This document shows, in pieces, positions 28,055 through 32,964 of a stretch of DNA of 32,964 nt. Below the pieces are notes generated by a model that had not been told where the DNA came from, searched no databases, and saw only the letters and a program-made list of their open reading frames with translations. The first letter of the stretch is position 1. The number at the start of each line of letters is the position of its first letter. The stretch covers positions 1 through 32,964 of the forward strand of contig CALMRD010000408.1 of NCBI GenBank assembly GCA_937871625.1, given 5' to 3'. The position numbers were made by a program, and so were the translations under genes. Origin of the DNA: an uncultured Bacteroidales bacterium. GTDB taxonomy: Bacteria > Bacteroidota > Bacteroidia > Bacteroidales > VadinHA17.

Positions 28055-29335
28055 ATGGGGAGAGAAGGAAAAAGCCACATAACGGCAGAATGGATGAAGC
28101 TCGACAATGCTGCCAAGATCTATCCTGCCATCACAGGTTCTGAACTAACGGGCGTTTTCCGCATCTCTGTATGGCTCACCTCCCCCGTAAACCTTCCTGC
28201 CCTGAAAAAAGCCTCGGAGGATGCCTCATCGCTTTTTCCCCTCTTCAGCGTTGAACTCTGCAAGGGTTTTTTCTGGTATTACCTTGAGTACAACGGCATG
28301 GCTCCCAGGGTGATGGCCGACACCGGACCGCGGTGCCAGCCTTTTCCGCGCACCATGAACGGGGAACTGGTATATCGTGTGCTGGCGCGTGAAAACATAA
28401 TCTCGGTGGAGTTCTTTCATATTCTCACTGACGGCGGTGGTGCTCTCTTTTTCCTGAAGACGCTGCTGAATCTCTATTTCGAAGAAGCCTTCGGGATTAA
28501 GGAGGTGCCTTTTCCAGAGGTGAGCGGAGGACCCCTGCCTGGCAGCGGCGATGATATGTTTGCGAAAATTTACGGCAAAGGTATGCCCAGTCCCCGGGTG
28601 ATGCCGCGGGCATGGCATCTCCCCTTTCCTCTGAGAAAAGCTCCCCGCTTCAGGGTGACAGAGCTTGAAGTGCCGGCAGACAGGCTGGCGACACTCACCC
28701 GGGAGGCGGAATGTACCATCTCCGAATACCTGGCCTCGGTACACCTTTTTGCACTGCAGGAGATACGTCATGAAACAGGAAAAGGATCACCATACATAAG
28801 AGTGCAGATCCCGTTTGACCTGCGCAGGAGATATGAAGCCCCGACACTCCGCAACTTCTCACTCTTTGCCATGCCTGAGATAGACATCAGGATGGGCCAC
28901 TATACCTTTGAAGAGATACTCAGGGAGGTGCAGATCACCATGAAGATCATGACCGACGAGAAGAGAATCAGGCAGGTAATAAGCCGCAATGTGTCAAAAG
29001 AGAAGAATCCCCTCATACGTATCATCCCACTCTTTATCAAGAGCCCGGTATTGCGGTTTGCCTATAACAGGTTCGGACCGAGCCAGTTCACAAGTACCAT
29101 CACCAACATGGGGAGAGTCACTCCTGCAGGACCAGCGGCAGATCTGATGCAGGCCATGTCAGTGACACCACCCCCGCCACACAGGGATATCAAAATTACT
29201 GCCGGACTGATAACCCTGGGTCCAAATGCTATCATTACATTTGGGACGATCACTGACAATACTGAACTGCAAAAGCGTTTCATCAGCAAGCTCACCTCTG
29301 CGGGCGTGCCGGTGAAGCTTCTGTCAACCGAATAA
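28055..29335 (+). CDS. Condensation-domain / alcohol acetyltransferase-like protein
   Basis: HxxxDG-type motif in SVEFFHILTDGGGALFFLKTLL; N-terminal WMKLDNAAKIYPAI; C-terminal TSTITNMGRV. Start could also be ATG 28094. Confidence 0.75.
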   Translation: MGREGKSHITAEWMKLDNAAKIYPAITGSELTGVFRISVWLTSPVNLPALKKASEDASSLFPLFSVELCKGFFWYYLEYNGMAPRVMADTGPRCQPFPRTMNGELVYRVLARENIISVEFFHILTDGGGALFFLKTLLNLYFEEAFGIKEVPFPEVSGGPLPGSGDDMFAKIYGKGMPSPRVMPRAWHLPFPLRKAPRFRVTELEVPADRLATLTREAECTISEYLASVHLFALQEIRHETGKGSPYIRVQIPFDLRRRYEAPTLRNFSLFAMPEIDIRMGHYTFEEILREVQITMKIMTDEKRIRQVISRNVSKEKNPLIRIIPLFIKSPVLRFAYNRFGPSQFTSTITNMGRVTPAGPAADLMQAMSVTPPPPHRDIKITAGLITLGPNAIITFGTITDNTELQKRFISKLTSAGVPVKLLSTE

Positions 29336-29346
29336 TGAACTGACCT

Positions 29347-30030
29347 ATGGCAATATGTAAAAACTGCGGCGTGGAGCTCGGAGAAGGAATCGAGAGATGT
29401 CCTCTCTGCGAGCCCTCAGATGATTCCGCAGGCAGAATGGCATCACCTGCGGACCTGTTCAGGCTCTCAAGGCTCCAGAATGCAAGACAACTGTACGAGA
29501 TAATCATGCTGCTCCTTATCTCAGGCGTCATCATCACCACAGCCATTGACGCTGCATTCGGGAAAGGAATGGGTTGGTCACTCCTGACAACAACATGCCT
29601 GGGTTACCTGATAGCATTGGTGTCAGGGTTCTGGTTCCTCAGGAAAAAACCTTATTACATGATATCGGCGACGGCACTGTTTACCCTGCTCTTCCTCTGG
29701 TTCATCGATCTGCTTACCGGAGAGACAGAATGGTTCTTCCGGATGGCCTGCCCGCTCGTGTTATCGGGGGCCATTCTCTCATCAGCAGTGATATACTTTA
29801 ACTCCTTCTCCAGGTACAGGGGTCTGAACCTGCTGGCCACTATCCTCGTTGCTGTGGCACTGTTTGTCCTTACGACCGAATACCTGACCGACAGGCTCAG
29901 ATCGTCAGAATTCACTCCTTCATGGTCACTGGTGGCTGCAGCCTCACTGGTCATCATCGCCATGATCTTCATCTTCATACATTACAGACTGAAGCGGGGC
30001 CACAGCCTTGGCCGCATGTTCCATATCTGA
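29347..30030 (+). CDS. Zinc-ribbon multi-pass membrane protein (likely DUF6320-like)
   Basis: N-terminal CKNCGVELGEGIERCPLCEP (two CxxC) then about six hydrophobic segments; 11 bp after the acyltransferase-like gene. Confidence 0.65.
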   Translation: MAICKNCGVELGEGIERCPLCEPSDDSAGRMASPADLFRLSRLQNARQLYEIIMLLLISGVIITTAIDAAFGKGMGWSLLTTTCLGYLIALVSGFWFLRKKPYYMISATALFTLLFLWFIDLLTGETEWFFRMACPLVLSGAILSSAVIYFNSFSRYRGLNLLATILVAVALFVLTTEYLTDRLRSSEFTPSWSLVAAASLVIIAMIFIFIHYRLKRGHSLGRMFHI

Positions 30031-30081
30031 CCATACCGTGCATGTCAGAACGGACTGTATGCATATGTAACATTATCCCTG

Positions 30082-30115
30082 TTTGCATCCGGCTATCATT
30101 TTTAAAATATATTTA
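30082..30115 (+). promoter_or_regulatory. Weak candidate promoter for the M14 peptidase gene
   Basis: TTTG (30082-30085), N22, TATATTTA (30108-30115), one mismatch to TAnnTTTG. Confidence 0.3.
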
Positions 30116-30203
30116 CATCCTCAACCAGACCTGATGAAACTTGCATGAGCATCAACACAGAACAGGAGTTGATTGATTAATCCATGTATGTTCCATCCGA
30201 CCA

Positions 30204-32879
30204 ATGAAACAAAAATTATATAACCGAATGAAAAGATATTCAATTGCTACACTGGCCGGGCTTATAGTATCACTGAGCCTCCTCTCGCAGCAGATTAAAA
30301 CCCCTGAAGAATTCCTCGGATATGCCCCTGGTGATCAGTTTACCCTCCAGCATGCCGTAACCGATTATATAATGCATATAGCTGAGACAAGTCCCTCTGT
30401 TAAGTACATTCAGTATGGCGAATCATGGGAAGGCCGGTCTCTGGGAGTCTGTGTTGTGTCGTCACCCGGCAACCTCGCACAGCTGGAGCAGATCAGACTC
30501 TCAAACCTGCGGAGGGCGGGACTGGCCGAAGGCACTCCCGAGGTGGAACCTGTGCCCATCATATGGCTTGCCTACACCGTGCATGGATCGGAACCTGCCG
30601 GTACGGAAGCGGCGATGAAGCTCCTCTGGACCCTTGCAGCCGGAGAGTGGAAGGAGGCTGAAAAATGGCTGGAAAAAATGATCATCGTAATAGACCCGTG
30701 CCAGAACCCTGACGGCAGGGAGCTTTTTACAACCAGGTATATAAGAGCGCAGGGCTGGCCCCCCAACAGTGACCCCAACGCGTGGGAGCATAACCAGCCG
30801 TGGCCTTCGGCAAGGCTGAACCATTATCTTTTTGATCTTAACCGCGACTGGAGCTGGCATGTGCAGCAGGAGACACAGATGAGGATGAAGCTATACAACA
30901 GCTTCATGCCCCACGTGCATGCCGATTTCCACGAGATGGGATCAGGAAGCACATACTTCTTCCCTCCCGGGGCGGAGCCATGGCATGAGGTGATAACTCC
31001 CTGGCAGAAAGAGTATCATACACTGACCGGGCAGAAGGCTTCAAAGCTGTTTGATGAGGCCGACCGGCTCTATTTCACCAAAGATAATTTTGACCTCTTC
31101 TGCCCTAGCTTCGGTGACACCTGGCCGCTTTTCAACGGCGCCATGGGCTTTACCCTCGAACAGGGAGGAGGAGCACAGGCCGGACTGGTACTGAAACGAC
31201 TGGAGAGAGACACACTGACCCTTGCCGACCGGGTTGAAGGCCATTTCCTCGCCTCAATGGCCGTGCTTGAAGCAGCCGCGGACAACAGCGAAAGGCTGCT
31301 GAGTGAGTTCTACCAATTCTTTAAAAACGGTGCCGAAAAGCCGTCATCCAGATATAAATCTTTCATAATCAAAGGATCAGCAGATGCGGCCTCTCTCGAA
31401 TCACTCCTGCAGCTGCTTGAAGGCAACCAGATCAGGTATTCATCACCGCGCGTTACAGGAAAGAAGATCACCGCCTATGATTACAGGGCCGACAGAGAGG
31501 GAAGCATGACGGTCGAAGAGAACGATATTCTGATCAGCGCATACCAGCCTCAGAGCAGATTGATTCAGGTGTTGTTTGAGCCCGACTCAAAATCGTCCGA
31601 TTCAATCAGCTACGACCTGACAGCCTGGGCTTTGCCATATGTCTACAACATTGAAGCCTATGCTGTTGAGGAACGGTTGCTATTAGCCGGTGATACTCCG
31701 GCCGGTGAAAAGAAGAGCAGCAAGACAGCTGCAGCACGAAAGCAGACCGGCGAGGCAGAGGCGGAGCCGAAACAACCCGGTGATGTGGCAGGCCGGACAA
31801 AAGAGACCGGTGAGGCAGAGGCACCGATTGATATTGCCGTCATGGGTAACTCCGGACAGCAGGCTGACACTGTCAGGGCATATGCCTATGCTGTTCCGAT
31901 GACCGGATTCAATGAACTGAAGTTCATGGCGCAGCTCTTCAGGGCGGGGTTCAATGTACGGTCAGCCCTGAGACCCTTCACCGCGTCAGGCAGCACCTTC
32001 GGACGCGGGTCTGTGGTGGTAGCCCGCGGCGACAACCGGAGCATGACCCTCTTTGATGAGAAAGTAAAGGCAGCAGCTGTTGCCAGCGGAGTGACGCCGG
32101 TAAAACTTGCTGGCGGTATGTCGACAACGGGTAAAGACCTCGGCTCTGACTACACCCGGGTGGGTCAGCGCCCTGCCATAGCGCTTGTCGGCGGTGAGGG
32201 CACCACACAGGCCTTCGGTGAGATATGGTACTTTATGGAGAGAGAACTTGAATACCCCGTTACCGTTATTGAAGCTACCAGGCTGAAGAATACTGACCTG
32301 TCAGATTATGATCTCCTGGTTCTTCCGGGAGGCAACCTTAAAGAGTCCGGTGAAAAGATAATGGCTTTTGTCACCGGGGGTGGCAGGGTCATCGCCATGG
32401 ACAGCGCCATCGCCCTTTTCAGGGATGAAAAAACTACTGAGCTCGGCAAGGCATGGGAGCTCCGACAGGCTGAAGAGAAAAAGAATGCAAAGGCTGATCC
32501 GGCAGACACCACGCGGCTGGTACGGTATGAGGATCAGAGACGCGTTGCCGCAACAGCCAGGTCCGCAGGAGCAATATACCGGGTGAAGCTGGACGAAACC
32601 CATCCCTATGCATTCGGAATGGGGAAGGAGTGGTTCCTCATGAAGAGGAACGAAGGTCTGCCCTACCTCGAGAAGGGAAGCAACATCGGTTATATCGCCG
32701 ATGATGATCCGGTAGCCGGTTTTGCCGGTTACAAATTCCGCAGTAAGGTGAAAAACACAGGTGTCATCGCCTCAGAAAACATTGGCAGGGGTGCCGTCGT
32801 ATACCTGTCAGACGATCCCTATTTCAGGGCTTACTGGAAGAGCGGAAGAGTGCTGCTCGGCAACCTCCTGCTAAGGTAA
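30204..32879 (+). CDS. M14 family zinc carboxypeptidase with C-terminal class-I-GATase-like domain
   Basis: Zinc motif HGSE, FDLNRDWSWHVQQET, HVHADFHEMG, FTLEQGGG; C-terminal IALVGGEGTTQAFGEIWYFMERELEYPVTVIE..DLLVLPGG. First Met at 30204 or MKRYSIATL (30228). Confidence 0.92.
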   Translation: MKQKLYNRMKRYSIATLAGLIVSLSLLSQQIKTPEEFLGYAPGDQFTLQHAVTDYIMHIAETSPSVKYIQYGESWEGRSLGVCVVSSPGNLAQLEQIRLSNLRRAGLAEGTPEVEPVPIIWLAYTVHGSEPAGTEAAMKLLWTLAAGEWKEAEKWLEKMIIVIDPCQNPDGRELFTTRYIRAQGWPPNSDPNAWEHNQPWPSARLNHYLFDLNRDWSWHVQQETQMRMKLYNSFMPHVHADFHEMGSGSTYFFPPGAEPWHEVITPWQKEYHTLTGQKASKLFDEADRLYFTKDNFDLFCPSFGDTWPLFNGAMGFTLEQGGGAQAGLVLKRLERDTLTLADRVEGHFLASMAVLEAAADNSERLLSEFYQFFKNGAEKPSSRYKSFIIKGSADAASLESLLQLLEGNQIRYSSPRVTGKKITAYDYRADREGSMTVEENDILISAYQPQSRLIQVLFEPDSKSSDSISYDLTAWALPYVYNIEAYAVEERLLLAGDTPAGEKKSSKTAAARKQTGEAEAEPKQPGDVAGRTKETGEAEAPIDIAVMGNSGQQADTVRAYAYAVPMTGFNELKFMAQLFRAGFNVRSALRPFTASGSTFGRGSVVVARGDNRSMTLFDEKVKAAAVASGVTPVKLAGGMSTTGKDLGSDYTRVGQRPAIALVGGEGTTQAFGEIWYFMERELEYPVTVIEATRLKNTDLSDYDLLVLPGGNLKESGEKIMAFVTGGGRVIAMDSAIALFRDEKTTELGKAWELRQAEEKKNAKADPADTTRLVRYEDQRRVAATARSAGAIYRVKLDETHPYAFGMGKEWFLMKRNEGLPYLEKGSNIGYIADDDPVAGFAGYKFRSKVKNTGVIASENIGRGAVVYLSDDPYFRAYWKSGRVLLGNLLLR
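31740..31829 (+). repeat. Imperfect 30-bp tandem repeat (3 units) inside the M14 peptidase gene
   Basis: Units encode KQTGEAEAEP / KQPGDVAGRT / KETGEAEAPI; units 1 and 3 share GACCGGYGAGGCAGAGGC exactly 60 bp apart (31745 and 31805). Confidence 0.75.
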
Positions 32880-32964
32880 GTGCCTGCGAAGGCCGGCAGC
32901 GACATATTGGTTTTCTCGACCGGTTGGATTACATTTATATCCAGAACCAACGACCAGGGTATGC

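Noticed and set aside
28226-28771. 181-aa minus-strand ORF antisense to the acyltransferase-like gene
   Set aside because: Shadow ORF; the plus-strand frame carries the HxxxDGGG motif and family-like sequence.
32880-32964. Possible start or end of another gene at the right edge
   Set aside because: A minus-strand frame (IPWSLVLDINVIQPVEKTNMSLPAFAGTYLSRR..) is open to the edge but would overlap the M14 gene, and 85 bp is too little to support a call.
1-32964. CRISPR arrays, transposons, prophage genes, toxin-antitoxin or classical defence genes, tRNA/rRNA
   Set aside because: Looked for repeat-spacer patterns, transposase/integrase motifs and RNA-gene signatures by eye; none seen.

Overview
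Bacteroidota-type (Bacteroidales-like) chromosomal segment. All large genes look intact and no RNA gene, CRISPR array, transposon or phage gene was seen. Left part (minus strand): a membrane-tethered beta-propeller/Y_Y_Y/LuxR-HTH regulator, then susC, susD and a PKD-domain surface lipoprotein. A second, paralogous regulator runs off the left edge; the ORF track omits it. Middle (plus strand): pyruvoyl-dependent arginine decarboxylase, nrfH, nrfA and a GH35 beta-galactosidase in one tight run, convergent with a PiT/DUF47 phosphate-transport pair. Right part: an MBL/beta-CASP hydrolase, two NhaD-superfamily antiporters, an RRM RNA-binding protein, an aminopeptidase P/DPP-IV pair, a condensation/acetyltransferase-like protein next to a zinc-ribbon membrane protein, and an M14 carboxypeptidase. 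The most interesting non-coding signals are: (1) a CAGATA/TATCTG palindrome plus direct repeat upstream of susC, a candidate operator for the adjacent regulator; (2) a structured susC leader with a heptamer repeat; (3) two terminator hairpins fused to the -7 promoter boxes of the two antiporter genes; (4) an in-frame 30-bp repeat in the M14 linker. I found no clear-cut wholly new system. The best candidates for under-described biology are the PvlArgDC-nrfHA-GH35 cluster and the acyltransferase/zinc-ribbon pair.
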